Position numbers and translations under genes: made by a program. Shown here in pieces: positions 1 through 6,976 of a stretch of DNA of 64,000 bases (position 1 is the stretch's first letter; the number at the start of each line of letters is the position of its first letter). The notes beneath the pieces were generated by a model. The model ran no database searches. It was not told the origin of the DNA and saw nothing but the letters and a program-made list of their open reading frames with translations. Source of the DNA: Geotalea sp. SG265. GTDB taxonomy: Bacteria > Desulfobacterota > Desulfuromonadia > Geobacterales > Geobacteraceae. The stretch spans positions 1 through 64,000 of the forward strand of contig NZ_JAKZFT010000011.1 in NCBI RefSeq assembly GCF_022808985.1, written 5' to 3'.

Positions 1-12
1 AGTAAAATGGCT

Positions 13-95
13 GTAGGACATGGTGGGTTCCTTTCTGGAGTGAGTGTTGGTCGCGCTTCACACACTACCAGAAAACCATCATGTCCTGCTTTTTT
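13..95. repeat. Long imperfect hairpin next to a RAYT gene
   Basis: The arms 13-22 and 80-89 pair (GGACATG with CATGTCC at the core). The pairing continues inward through 26-29/74-77, 33-38/68-73 and 39-46/59-66 with small internal loops. A run of six T follows the right arm at 90-95, so on the plus strand it could act as a terminator for a gene left of the window. Its closeness to a REP-associated transposase makes a REP-like or miniature element the alternative. The pairing is read by eye. Confidence 0.55.
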
Positions 96-144
96 ATCAC
101 GTGGTGCACTTACGAATAGAATCTACCGCTTTTACATAATCCAG

Positions 145-165
145 TGGGGTCAGGTCTTGAAATAT
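145..165. repeat. Left terminal inverted repeat of RAYT unit
   Basis: Contains GGGGTCAGGTCTTGAAAT. Its reverse complement recurs at 1046-1066 with one mismatch in 21 bases. The two copies bracket the transposase gene tightly, which marks the ends of the mobile unit. Confidence 0.8.
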
Positions 166-191
166 AACTTTTTACCGGTAAAATAAAAACT

Positions 192-1046
192 ATGGCTCGT
201 CCTCTACGCATAGAATACCCTGGTGCAGTCTACCACGTCACATCCCGCGGCAATGCCCGTGCAGATATTTATACCGGTGACGCCGACCGGGGATTGTTCC
301 TGAAGATCCTGGGACAGGTTGTCAGGCGCTTTAACTGGGTGTGCCACGCCTATTGCCTCATGGATAATCATTACCATCTACTGGTGGAGACCCCCGAGGG
401 AAACCTGTCCGCAGGGATGAGGCAGCTGAATGGTGTGTATACTCAGGCCTTCAACAGGGAATGCTCCCGAGATGGCCATATTTTCAAAGGCAGGTTCAAG
501 GCCATTCTGGTGGAAAAAGAGAGTCATCTGTTGGAGCTTTGCCGCTATGTTGTTTTGAACCCGATCCGGGCACACATGGTCGATGCGCCGGAAAAATACA
601 GATGGAGCAGTTACCTTGCCACAATCGGCAAAGTGCCAAAAGAGCCATGTCTTACCACCGCATGGGTTTTGAGTAACTTCTCCGGCACTGCATCCAGTGC
701 AATGCGGTTATACAAATCCTTTGTCCATGACGGCATCGGTTTGGATGAATCGCCTTGGGAGCGACTTGCCGGGCAGATAGTACTCGGCACTGAGCAGTTC
801 ATCGAACGGATCAGGGGGAGATTCGACAATCAAGAGACGCTTCCGGAAATCCCCCGGGTACAACGGAATGTAGGGCGTCCTGCACTCGTTGAACTTTTCA
901 ATGACCACATGCGGACGAACAAGGGAGAAAGGAACGTGGCAATTGCTCTGGCCCATGGCACCCATGGCTACACCCTCAAAGAAATAGCCGAGGAGCTGGG
1001 CCTTCACTATACGACGATCAGCAAGGTGATAAACCGGGAAAAGTGA
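192..1046 (+). CDS. REP-associated tyrosine transposase (RAYT, Y1_Tnp)
   Basis: 284 aa. The N-terminal half is an IS200-like HUH single-strand transposase domain (PF01797 type). The paired histidines are in DNHYHLLVE (about residues 57-65), and a candidate nucleophilic tyrosine lies in LCRYVVLNPIRAHMV (about 117-131). The C-terminal tail (about 245-284) reads as a helix-turn-helix (YTLKEIAEELGLHYTTISKV), as in longer RAYT variants. RAYT enzymes act on REP-type palindromes as single-strand nucleases and strand-transferases. The gene is flanked by inverted repeats that begin 27 bases before the start and at the last base of the stop codon. No frameshift is visible, so it looks intact. Function is by family, and activity is unknown. 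Confidence 0.9.
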   Translation: MARPLRIEYPGAVYHVTSRGNARADIYTGDADRGLFLKILGQVVRRFNWVCHAYCLMDNHYHLLVETPEGNLSAGMRQLNGVYTQAFNRECSRDGHIFKGRFKAILVEKESHLLELCRYVVLNPIRAHMVDAPEKYRWSSYLATIGKVPKEPCLTTAWVLSNFSGTASSAMRLYKSFVHDGIGLDESPWERLAGQIVLGTEQFIERIRGRFDNQETLPEIPRVQRNVGRPALVELFNDHMRTNKGERNVAIALAHGTHGYTLKEIAEELGLHYTTISKVINREK

Positions 1047-1066
1047 TATTTCAAGACTTGACCCCA
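1046..1066. repeat. Right terminal inverted repeat of RAYT unit
   Basis: Reverse complement of 145-165 with one mismatch (CTTGACCCC here against CCTGACCCC expected). It begins at the final base of the transposase stop codon. The next gene starts 25 bases further on, so the unit sits directly against the PAS-phosphatase gene. Confidence 0.8.
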
Positions 1067-1091
1067 TCAGTTGAAATAAGGATGCCGGACA

Positions 1092-3032
1092 ATGGGAAGG
1101 AAAATTCTTGACGATTTTCTGAAAAGGATCGGGAGCAAATACCGCCATAAAGATGAGGCATCGCAGCAGAGTTTTGCCTTGTTGCAGGTCGTTTTTGACG
1201 AGGCTTTCCAGCTGATGGGGCTTCTGAAGCCGGATGGAACGTTGATCAAGATCAACAAAACTGCGCACCGTTCCATCAGTGGTCATGAATCTGAGGTGAT
1301 CGGCAAGCCCTTCTGGGAAACTCCTTGGTGGGCCCATTCTTCCATTGAGCAGGAACGCCTGCGTAAGGCCGTCGGGGATGCTGCTCGCGGTGAGTTCGTC
1401 CGCTTCGAAACGACCCACATGACCAGTGATGGCCAAATGATTTACGTGGATTTTTCCCTGAAACCAGTCAAGGACCACAAGGGGAACGTGGTGCTGCTCG
1501 TTCCCGAGGGGCGGGATATCTCGGAACGGAGGCGGGCGGAGCAGGCCCTGCGGGAGTCTGCAGTCAAGTACCGGATCGTTGCCGACAATACCTACAACTG
1601 GGAGTTCTGGCTTGCTCCCGACGGTCGGTTTCTCTACACATCTCCGTCCTGTTTTCGCATCAGCGGTCATCGTGCTGAGGAATTCATCGCCGATGCAGGC
1701 TTGTTGATCCGGATTATCCATCCGGATGACCGGCAAATCTGGCTCGATCACCGTCACGATGTTACAAAAATCAAGGCCTTGAGCGATGTAGAGCTACGCA
1801 TGGTCCGTCCGGACGGCGATACCCGCTGGGTCCACCATATCTGTCTCCCGGTTTACGCCGACAATGAGGAATACCTGGGGGTGCGCGGCAGCTTTTCCGA
1901 CATAACGAACCGCAGGCTTGCGGAGGAAAAGAACGAGCGGTTGGCAGGCATCGTCGAAGCTTCCGACGACGCCGTGATCGGTAAAACGGTGGATGGCATC
2001 ATCACCAGTTGGAACAAGGGTGCTGCAAAGATTTTCGGTTATGCTGAGAGCGAAGTTCGCGGCCAACCGGTTACCATGCTTGTCCCTCCCGAGAATGCAG
2101 CCCAGCTTCTCCGTGTCCATGACCGGGTCAGACAGGGGGAGCATATCGAACATTTCGAGATCGTCAGTAGAAGGAAAGATGGGACCCTTATCAACATGTC
2201 CGTTACCTATTCGCCTGTCAGGGATTCACTGGGAAAGGTGATTGCCGTATCGACCATCGCCCGGGACATCACCGATCAGAAGAAGTCAGCGGCCGCCATG
2301 GTGGAAAACGCCATGATAAACAGGGAGCTGGATATAGCAAAGCAGATCCAGCAATCCTTCCTCCCTGCGTGCCCGTCATCACTTCCAGGCATGCTCATGA
2401 CCTGCTGCTGTATTCCTGCAGCGCAGGTTGGGGGCGATTACTATGATTTTTTTGTGCTTGATGACAGCATTGTCGATGCCGTCATCGCCGATGTCACAGG
2501 GCACAGTGTAGGATCTTCGCTGTTGATGAGCGTCACGCGCAGTGTGCTTCATGCCAAGGTGAATCTCAGCCGTTCCCCACGGGACCTTCTTGCGGCGGTA
2601 AATGAGTTGCTCTACGACGACCTTTCACGGACAGAGCTGCTTATCAGCATGTTCTACGTGCGGATCGACAACCAGAGATCCACCCTGGCCTATGCCAATG
2701 CAGGGCACAACCATCCTTTTCTCTATCGCCACAGACAGCGCGAGTTTCTCGAACTGGATGCCGATGGTCTGGTCATGGGGGTAAGAAAGACGGTGATCTT
2801 TGATGAAAAGGAAACGGTACTGGAGCCGGGGGATATTCTGGCCCTCTATACCGACGGCATCATCGAGGCGGAGAATGCTCAAGGTGATCCATTCGGCACA
2901 GACCGGCTTCGTCGCGTTATCGAAACCCATTGCGACCTGCATCCAAAAGAGATTATGGGGGCCTTGCTGCAAGAATTGAAGCTGTTCAGGCGTACCGACG
3001 ACGTCACCATGATTGTCTTCAAAATCGCTTAG
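1092..3032 (+). CDS. PAS-PAS-PAS sensor with SpoIIE-type PP2C phosphatase
   Basis: 646 aa with no signal peptide or membrane segment, so cytoplasmic. Three PAS domains (about 35-150, 158-278, 285-400), each ending in a DIS/DIT-type PAC motif, precede a short coiled linker. The SpoIIE/PP2C domain (about 415-646) has metal-site motifs GGDYYDFF (about 447), ADVTGHSVGSSLL, YTDGIIEAEN and DDVTMIV. Proteins of this layout dephosphorylate anti-sigma-antagonist proteins or related STAS partners in response to a PAS signal. No STAS or anti-sigma gene is adjacent, so its partner lies elsewhere. AAGGA at about 1077 precedes the ATG. The transposase unit ends only 26 bases upstream and may have displaced the native promoter. 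Confidence 0.85.
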   Translation: MGRKILDDFLKRIGSKYRHKDEASQQSFALLQVVFDEAFQLMGLLKPDGTLIKINKTAHRSISGHESEVIGKPFWETPWWAHSSIEQERLRKAVGDAARGEFVRFETTHMTSDGQMIYVDFSLKPVKDHKGNVVLLVPEGRDISERRRAEQALRESAVKYRIVADNTYNWEFWLAPDGRFLYTSPSCFRISGHRAEEFIADAGLLIRIIHPDDRQIWLDHRHDVTKIKALSDVELRMVRPDGDTRWVHHICLPVYADNEEYLGVRGSFSDITNRRLAEEKNERLAGIVEASDDAVIGKTVDGIITSWNKGAAKIFGYAESEVRGQPVTMLVPPENAAQLLRVHDRVRQGEHIEHFEIVSRRKDGTLINMSVTYSPVRDSLGKVIAVSTIARDITDQKKSAAAMVENAMINRELDIAKQIQQSFLPACPSSLPGMLMTCCCIPAAQVGGDYYDFFVLDDSIVDAVIADVTGHSVGSSLLMSVTRSVLHAKVNLSRSPRDLLAAVNELLYDDLSRTELLISMFYVRIDNQRSTLAYANAGHNHPFLYRHRQREFLELDADGLVMGVRKTVIFDEKETVLEPGDILALYTDGIIEAENAQGDPFGTDRLRRVIETHCDLHPKEIMGALLQELKLFRRTDDVTMIVFKIA

Positions 3033-3043
3033 ACGAAAAAAAA

Positions 3044-3078
3044 CAGGCTGTTTTTCAAAAAAAATACAGCCTGCCTTT
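3044..3078. terminator. Bidirectional intrinsic terminator
   Basis: CAGGCTGT (3044-3051) pairs with ACAGCCTG (3066-3073). An A-run lies before it and a short T-run after it. It sits between two convergent genes and can serve both. Confidence 0.7.
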
Positions 3079-3112
3079 TCACCCTGCGATTCACCTTATC
3101 CGATACTCGCCA

Positions 3113-3784
3113 TCAGACGTTTACCAGTTCCTTTATCAACGTTTCCACATCGGCAAGCTCCCAGAGATTTTCTCTTCCGTCTGACGGGATGCGGCGCGCG
3201 CCCAGAAACCGGGAAAGAAAATAAGGGGTGTCTATTCTGGAAATCGTCACTCTTCCCCCTTCAGAGGATGCGTGAATCATGAGGTCGTTGCCGATGTATA
3301 TCCCTACATGGGAGGGAAAACCGGCGTAGGTACGATAAAAGAGAAGGTCCCCCTTCTGCAGGTCTCCGGGGGGCACATCCCTGCCAATGGCGTACTGTTC
3401 CCGGGCCGTACGGGGGAGCGGCAGGCTGAGGGATGCAAAAACTTTCTTGACGAAAGCTGAACAATCGATGCCGGCATAGCTGCTGCCGCCGAAACGGTAC
3501 TTGATCCCCAGCAGGCCGAAAGCCTTCTGCAGCACCGCATTTTCAGAAGGCTCCAGTTCCGACTCCAGATATTCTTCTGCCAACGGCAGGGCGCGGTTAC
3601 GGGTATCGCGGCGTGAAACGCCAATGGACGGCTGTTTCTTGGCAACTGCACCGGCCGTGCTCTTGTTTAGCGTTTCTACTTTTTTCGCCTTTATACGGGC
3701 AGCTTCACTGTTTGAGACTACAATCAGGAAGGAAAAGAACAGAAACAGGGAGAAGAGCAGGAGCAAACGACGAAGGACAGACAT
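3113..3784 (-). CDS. Secreted NlpC/P60 cell-wall endopeptidase
   Basis: 223 aa. An N-terminal signal peptide (about 1-28, LLLLFSLFLFFSFLIVV core) leads to a low-complexity linker and an NlpC/P60 domain (about 85-205). The catalytic cysteine is in IDCSAFVKKVF, the catalytic histidine in PSHVGIYIGN, and the third polar position near MIHASS. The family cleaves peptidoglycan stem peptides, acting in the periplasm or cell wall. The start has a good ribosome site (TGGAGG, 8 bases upstream). The leader carries a GEMM-type cyclic-dinucleotide riboswitch overlapping a terminator (separate entries), so expression is probably tied to c-di-GMP or cGAMP. The gene converges with the phosphatase gene. A signal peptidase I site is more likely than a lipobox, because no Cys follows the hydrophobic stretch. 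Confidence 0.88.
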   Translation of the reverse strand: MSVLRRLLLLFSLFLFFSFLIVVSNSEAARIKAKKVETLNKSTAGAVAKKQPSIGVSRRDTRNRALPLAEEYLESELEPSENAVLQKAFGLLGIKYRFGGSSYAGIDCSAFVKKVFASLSLPLPRTAREQYAIGRDVPPGDLQKGDLLFYRTYAGFPSHVGIYIGNDLMIHASSEGGRVTISRIDTPYFLSRFLGARRIPSDGRENLWELADVETLIKELVNV

Positions 3785-3868
3785 GACAATACCTCCATTT
3801 TTTGTCCAGCGGTCCTAACTTTCCAATCACCTCCTTGCCCCGCTTTTCCCTCCGCTGATAAAAAGAAA

Positions 3869-3905
3869 GCCGGGTGCCGTAAATGTGATATTTCGGCAGC
3901 CCGGC
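3869..3905 (-). terminator. Riboswitch expression-platform terminator
   Basis: On the minus strand, GCCGGGCTGCCGAAAT pairs with ATTTACGGCACCCGGC around a 5-base loop, followed by TTTCTTTTT (plus 3858-3868). The left arm is also the 3' strand of the GEMM aptamer, so aptamer folding and terminator folding exclude each other. This predicts an ON switch, with ligand binding blocking termination. Confidence 0.8.
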
Positions 3906-3972
3906 TGTCTGCTGGAGACCCATGGGTTTTCCGCCCCACCCTCGCGGATGGTTTAGTATTGTCGTCTACCAT
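3891..3972 (-). promoter_or_regulatory. GEMM-I family riboswitch (c-di-GMP or cGAMP)
   Basis: Read on the minus strand, it shows AAACC, a short stem capped by a GCGA tetraloop, GGGGCGGAAAACCC, GGGTCT, a tiny second hairpin, then GACAGCCGGGCTGCCG. These are the landmarks of GEMM-I RNAs: the GNRA-capped hairpin, the AAA core around the ligand, and AGCCGGG-TGCCG carrying the conserved ligand-pairing C. The stretch before AAACC (ATACT) departs from the classic GGGC of c-di-GMP aptamers and, from memory, resembles the Geobacter cGAMP-sensing subset. Ligand identity is therefore open. It lies in the leader of the NlpC/P60 gene. Confidence 0.75.
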
Positions 3973-4486
3973 TAAAAATTTTTCTCATGCTGTGCAAGAT
4001 GGATTCCTTTTTGTGTTTGACGGTGGTAATTGATCGGAATTACATGATTTTCCGGGTGGCAGCGGTGGCAAAGCGGTATATTGGAAACATGAGGGGGAAC
4101 AGAAAGAGTCTCATTTTCTGACAAAAATTGTCATGCCCCCATGACAACCTGATGAATGATATTTCGAGTTTGGGGAATGTGGTGCTTTGGTTTGGGGGTA
4201 CGTAAGGCTGGAGAGCAGGGATTCGGCATGAAATTTGGGCTTGCTGGTGCAGTGGCCTGTAACCAAATAACTATACACTGGAAAAAATATTTTAAACAGG
4301 CTGTTTTTTAAACTTTCCGATGTTACAGTAAAACCAGCTGGAAGGAAGCAGAAACTGCACAAAGGAGGACAAAGTTATAGACAATACTCCACCAGGCAGG
4401 TTGCATACATAGTTTTCCATCAGATCCGGAGGTATCCTGAGCCGGAACAGACCTTGAAAAGGTATTGAAGATTGATAAAAGAAGAA
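3973..4486. other. Intergenic stretch without recognised gene
   Basis: No convincing reading frame is seen on either strand. It contains a small palindrome (TTGTCATGcccCCATGACAA, 4128-4147) and TTTAAACAGGCTGTTTTTTAAA-like sequence near 4291-4312. The plus strand ends in a strong terminator (4487-4509), so an unrecognised plus-strand RNA is possible, but nothing identifies it. Confidence 0.4.
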
Positions 4487-4520
4487 GCCCACCGTACGAC
4501 ATGGTGGGCTTTTCATTTTC
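4487..4520. terminator. Bidirectional intrinsic terminator
   Basis: GCCCACC (4487-4493) pairs with GGTGGGC (4503-4509). TTTTCATTTT follows on the plus strand, and TTCTTCTTTT on the minus strand. It serves the minus-strand srkA gene and any plus-strand transcript. Confidence 0.85.
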
Positions 4521-4533
4521 AGTTCAAAGCATT

Positions 4534-5517
4534 TTACGGCAACTCCAGGGGTGGTTCGTCCAGGGCCGCAAGCTGCTCGCGTAGCTCCAGAATGTGCTCG
4601 CCCCAGTAGCGGATGGTGTTGAACCAGGGAAAGGTCTGGGGAAAGATGGGGTCTTGCCAGCGGCGCGCAAGCCAGGCGCTGTAATGGAGCATGCGCAAGG
4701 CACGCAAGGCGCCGATCAGCCGCAGTTCCGCCCGATTGAAATCGCAGAACTCGCTGTAGCCTTCGATCAGTGCGGCAAGCTGTGCCGTTTGGCGCGGCCG
4801 TTCACCGGAAAGCATCATCCACAGATCCTGCACCGCCGGCGCCATCCGGCTGTCGTCGAAATCGACAAAATGGGGAGCGCTGTCTCGCCAGAGGATATTG
4901 CCGCTGTGGCAGTCGCCGTGGACGCGGATGGCCCGGAACGGCACCTGCGCCACTATGCCGTCGATTGCCGCCAGCAACTGAGAGGTGAGCGCCCGGTAGC
5001 TTTCACGGTATTCGTCTGGAATGAAGCGATCGAGAAGAAAGGCGGCGCTGGCATGACCAAAGCTCTGGCTATCGAGGGGAGGGCGGTTCAGGAACGGCCT
5101 CGTGCTGCCTATGCGATGGATCCTGCCCAGCAGTCGGCCGAGGATCGGCAGGTTGTCCAGGTTGTCGAACTCCGGGGCGTGTCCCCCCTGGCGCGGATAG
5201 AGGGCGAAACGGAAGCCGCCATGGTGAAAGAGGCTCTCGCCGCAGGCGTCAGTGAGAGGAGGCACCACCGGCAGTTCATGTTCCGCCAGCTCAAGGCAAA
5301 ATGCATGCTCTTCCCTGATCTGGCTGTCGTTCCAGCGTCCGGGGCGGTAAAATTTGGCGATGAGAGGTGCACCATCCTCGATACCCACTTGGTAGACGCG
5401 GTTTTCGTAGCTGTTCAGAGCCAGGGTGCGGCAGTCGCAATGAAAACCACGGCTTTCCACGGCTTCCATGATAAAGCTCGGGGTGAGGGTATGAAAGGGA
5501 TGCGCATTGGCAGGCAT
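4534..5517 (-). CDS. srkA: Stress response kinase A (YihE/RdoA)
   Basis: 327 aa, the usual length for this aminoglycoside-phosphotransferase-fold kinase, which is known to phosphorylate Ser/Thr and to protect stressed cells. Visible motifs are LNSYENRVYQV near the N-terminus (phosphate-loop region), the ATP-binding lysine in LIAKFYRPGRW, the catalytic loop HGDCHSGNIL (about 201-210) and the metal-binding VDFDDS (about 219-224). GAAGGAAC precedes the ATG. The gene stands alone with its own terminator. Cytoplasmic. Confidence 0.92.
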   Translation of the reverse strand: MPANAHPFHTLTPSFIMEAVESRGFHCDCRTLALNSYENRVYQVGIEDGAPLIAKFYRPGRWNDSQIREEHAFCLELAEHELPVVPPLTDACGESLFHHGGFRFALYPRQGGHAPEFDNLDNLPILGRLLGRIHRIGSTRPFLNRPPLDSQSFGHASAAFLLDRFIPDEYRESYRALTSQLLAAIDGIVAQVPFRAIRVHGDCHSGNILWRDSAPHFVDFDDSRMAPAVQDLWMMLSGERPRQTAQLAALIEGYSEFCDFNRAELRLIGALRALRMLHYSAWLARRWQDPIFPQTFPWFNTIRYWGEHILELREQLAALDEPPLELP

Positions 5518-5579
5518 GGATGTTCCTTCGACATCTGGTGGTCAGGATGGTGTCACCATACCATCAATTGTCCTGATAA

Positions 5580-5785
5580 CCAAGGGAAAGGAACAGGGAA
5601 GCGTGGGCGCTGCATCTGACCGGTGCCAAGGCGCGATCCCTTGAGCTGAGGGCTTGGTCGGCGCCGACAATGCCGGTAATCTGTGGGAGTTGCGCTGCCA
5701 TGTGCGTGAGAAACTGGTGGACTTTATGGTGAGGTCCCACCCGGAGAGCCTGCCCCGATACAGGGCAGACCTGGAAACCCGGTAG
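5580..5785 (+). pseudogene. C-terminal remnant of an MscS-family channel, frameshifted
   Basis: From 5580 one frame encodes WALHLTGAKARSLELRA. Adding one base near 5652 would continue it as LVGADNAGNLWELRCHVREK and on to LPRYRADLETR, then stop at 5783-5785. The pattern LRA-(L)V-AD-WELRC-VREKL-(D)F---PESLPR-RA is the typical C-terminal tail of one MscS-like channel family. No start codon or membrane region survives upstream, because the srkA start intervenes. I infer a truncated gene with a one-base deletion. A sequencing error alone would not explain the missing N-terminal part. Confidence 0.65.
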
Positions 5786-5809
5786 GATGAGTGACTTGTG
5801 CTGGTGGCG

Positions 5810-5947
5810 CTATTCTCCGGTAGACCGCTCGATGACCCGTCCACCGCTCTGGACATCCTCGCCGACACCCTTGACGGTGTGACATCCGGCCAGAGCCCAG
5901 AGGCACGTAAGCACCAGGAGGGCCGTTCCCATCATCTTCTGTGTCAT
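5810..5947 (-). CDS. Entericidin-like small lipoprotein
   Basis: 45 aa. The ATG at 5947 is preceded by AAGGAGTC. The protein has a short hydrophobic signal (TALLVLTCLWALAGC) with lipobox cysteine Cys22. The mature part is HTVKGVGEDVQSGGRVIE, which matches the entericidin A/B pattern (CNT-(K/R)G-GED---GG-AI). Entericidins are tiny cell-envelope lipoproteins; in E. coli the pair is described as an antidote/toxin system under stationary-phase control. Only one copy is present here, so a toxin-antidote role cannot be claimed. It faces the MscS remnant tail to tail. Confidence 0.85.
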   Translation of the reverse strand: MTQKMMGTALLVLTCLWALAGCHTVKGVGEDVQSGGRVIERSTGE

Positions 5948-5997
5948 TGTTGACTCCTTCAAAAGTTATTAACTAACGCTAATACAAAATAAACCAC

Positions 5998-6024
5998 AAA
6001 AAAAATCCTCGTCAACAGCGAGGA
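5998..6024 (-). terminator. Intrinsic terminator of the SNase-like gene
   Basis: On the minus strand TCCTCG pairs with CGAGGA around a 7-base loop, followed by eight T (plus A-run 5998-6005). Confidence 0.7.
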
Positions 6025-6111
6025 ATTTTATACTCATGGAGCACCGACAATCGTATTGAGGTTCTGAGCGGAAAGCCGGCAGATTCCTTATCTGTGTGAA
6101 TCGGGTTAGAG

Positions 6112-6657
6112 CTAACCCACAAGCAGGGCTTCTTTCATTTGCCACAATTTCAAGAACTCCCAAGGAGGCTGGGGATGATCCTGTTTCCATAGTCCGCGGC
6201 GCTCTTTCCTGGCTTGCTCTTCGGCTTTTGCGTACTCTGCGGCCACCCTCCCCGCAGGATTGCATTGATGTGCCCAGGCGAAACCTGCTCTCACCATTTC
6301 CAGGCCGATGTCTTGTTTGTCGATGACGATTGTGCCCGAATGCTTCTCCTTCCCCATCATGTTCACCGAGACCTTGCGCCTTTCCAGTTTGCTCTTCAGC
6401 ACCTGAAATGCTTCTTCTCCGAATGGTTGCCCCGGTCGTTTCACCTTGCCCGTTTTCGGATCCCGCTTTTCCCGTTTCGGCGCATCTGTGCCGTAGAGGT
6501 GGATTTTAAGAGTTTCACCGGAGGGAAGGGTAAGGGAAAAGGTGTCGCCGCTGTGGACTTCGGACACCATACCCTCCAATACGGATTCTGCCGTGGCAGG
6601 AGGAGCAGTGCAAAGGACAAGCAAGCAGAGACTGATAATTTGCCGCAGATATATCAT
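6112..6657 (-). CDS. Secreted SNase-fold protein, probably catalytically inactive
   Basis: 181 aa from the chosen ATG. Starts further upstream lie before or at the predicted transcription start, while this one gives a clean signal peptide (IISLCLLVLCTAPPATAES). The domain follows the thermonuclease fold (VHSGDTFSL, IHLYGTDAP, GEEAFQVLKS, GLEMVRAGFAWAH, ERRGLW). By-eye alignment to staphylococcal nuclease keeps the metal-site aspartates (SGDT, TDAP). It places His at Arg35 (KIHLY), Lys at Glu43 (DAPK) and Gly at Arg87 (KHSGT). Losing all three catalytic positions suggests a periplasmic binding or scaffold role rather than a nuclease. A leaderless cytoplasmic form is unlikely. Confidence 0.8.
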   Translation of the reverse strand: MIYLRQIISLCLLVLCTAPPATAESVLEGMVSEVHSGDTFSLTLPSGETLKIHLYGTDAPKREKRDPKTGKVKRPGQPFGEEAFQVLKSKLERRKVSVNMMGKEKHSGTIVIDKQDIGLEMVRAGFAWAHQCNPAGRVAAEYAKAEEQARKERRGLWKQDHPQPPWEFLKLWQMKEALLVG

Positions 6658-6697
6658 GGTGGCCTCAAGTAGTGACGGAGACATCGGTACTGCCGAA

Positions 6698-6726
6698 ACT
6701 GTATTCCTCATTAGAAAATTTGGCAA
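6698..6726 (-). promoter_or_regulatory. Sigma-70 promoter for the SNase-like gene
   Basis: TTGCCA, 17-base spacer, TACAGT on the minus strand. The predicted transcription start near 6691 lies just upstream of the chosen start codon at 6657. Confidence 0.6.
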
Positions 6727-6905
6727 CGAATTTTTTCTCGCGTACCATGTCTGACCATATGGCCGAAGTCAGTGCAGGCGGGCATACGGGTATGACTGGT
6801 GTATGGGTAAGTATCTGCGCTTGTAAGGCGATACGTGCCTGTCTTTCCGCTTTTGGTGCTTCTCGCGATAGCGGTGAATGCCCATGGGCATGCCTTGGTT
6901 TTCAT

Positions 6906-6934
6906 TTTACAACCTTAGCCGATTTTGCTAGGAT
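6906..6934 (+). promoter_or_regulatory. Sigma-70 promoter for mutS
   Basis: TTTACA, 17-base spacer, TAGGAT. Transcription would begin near 6941, after the in-frame ATG at 6935, which supports the mutS start at 6977. Confidence 0.6.
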
Positions 6935-6976
6935 GTGGGCCGCATTCCAGCTGCAGAAAAGGCAGAAAAGGTTTCC

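Larger units (their letters stand above)
6658..6976. other. Divergent promoter region, SNase-like gene and mutS
   Basis: No gene is seen in these 319 bases. It holds the two outward-facing sigma-70 promoters listed separately (6698-6726 minus, 6906-6934 plus). Nothing is recognised between them. Confidence 0.6.

Noticed and set aside
708-1757. Long minus-strand open frame opposite the transposase and phosphatase
   Set aside because: Composition is that of a shadow of the plus-strand genes. It spans two unrelated genes and has no family features.
4320-4380. SRP RNA-like word GGAAGGAAGCAG
   Set aside because: The word resembles the apical loop of 4.5S RNA, but flanking bases do not pair into the required stem and the UCAG side of the internal loop is missing.
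4594-5619. 341-codon plus-strand frame opposite srkA
   Set aside because: The minus-strand srkA has full kinase motifs. The plus frame shows no domain and no ribosome site.
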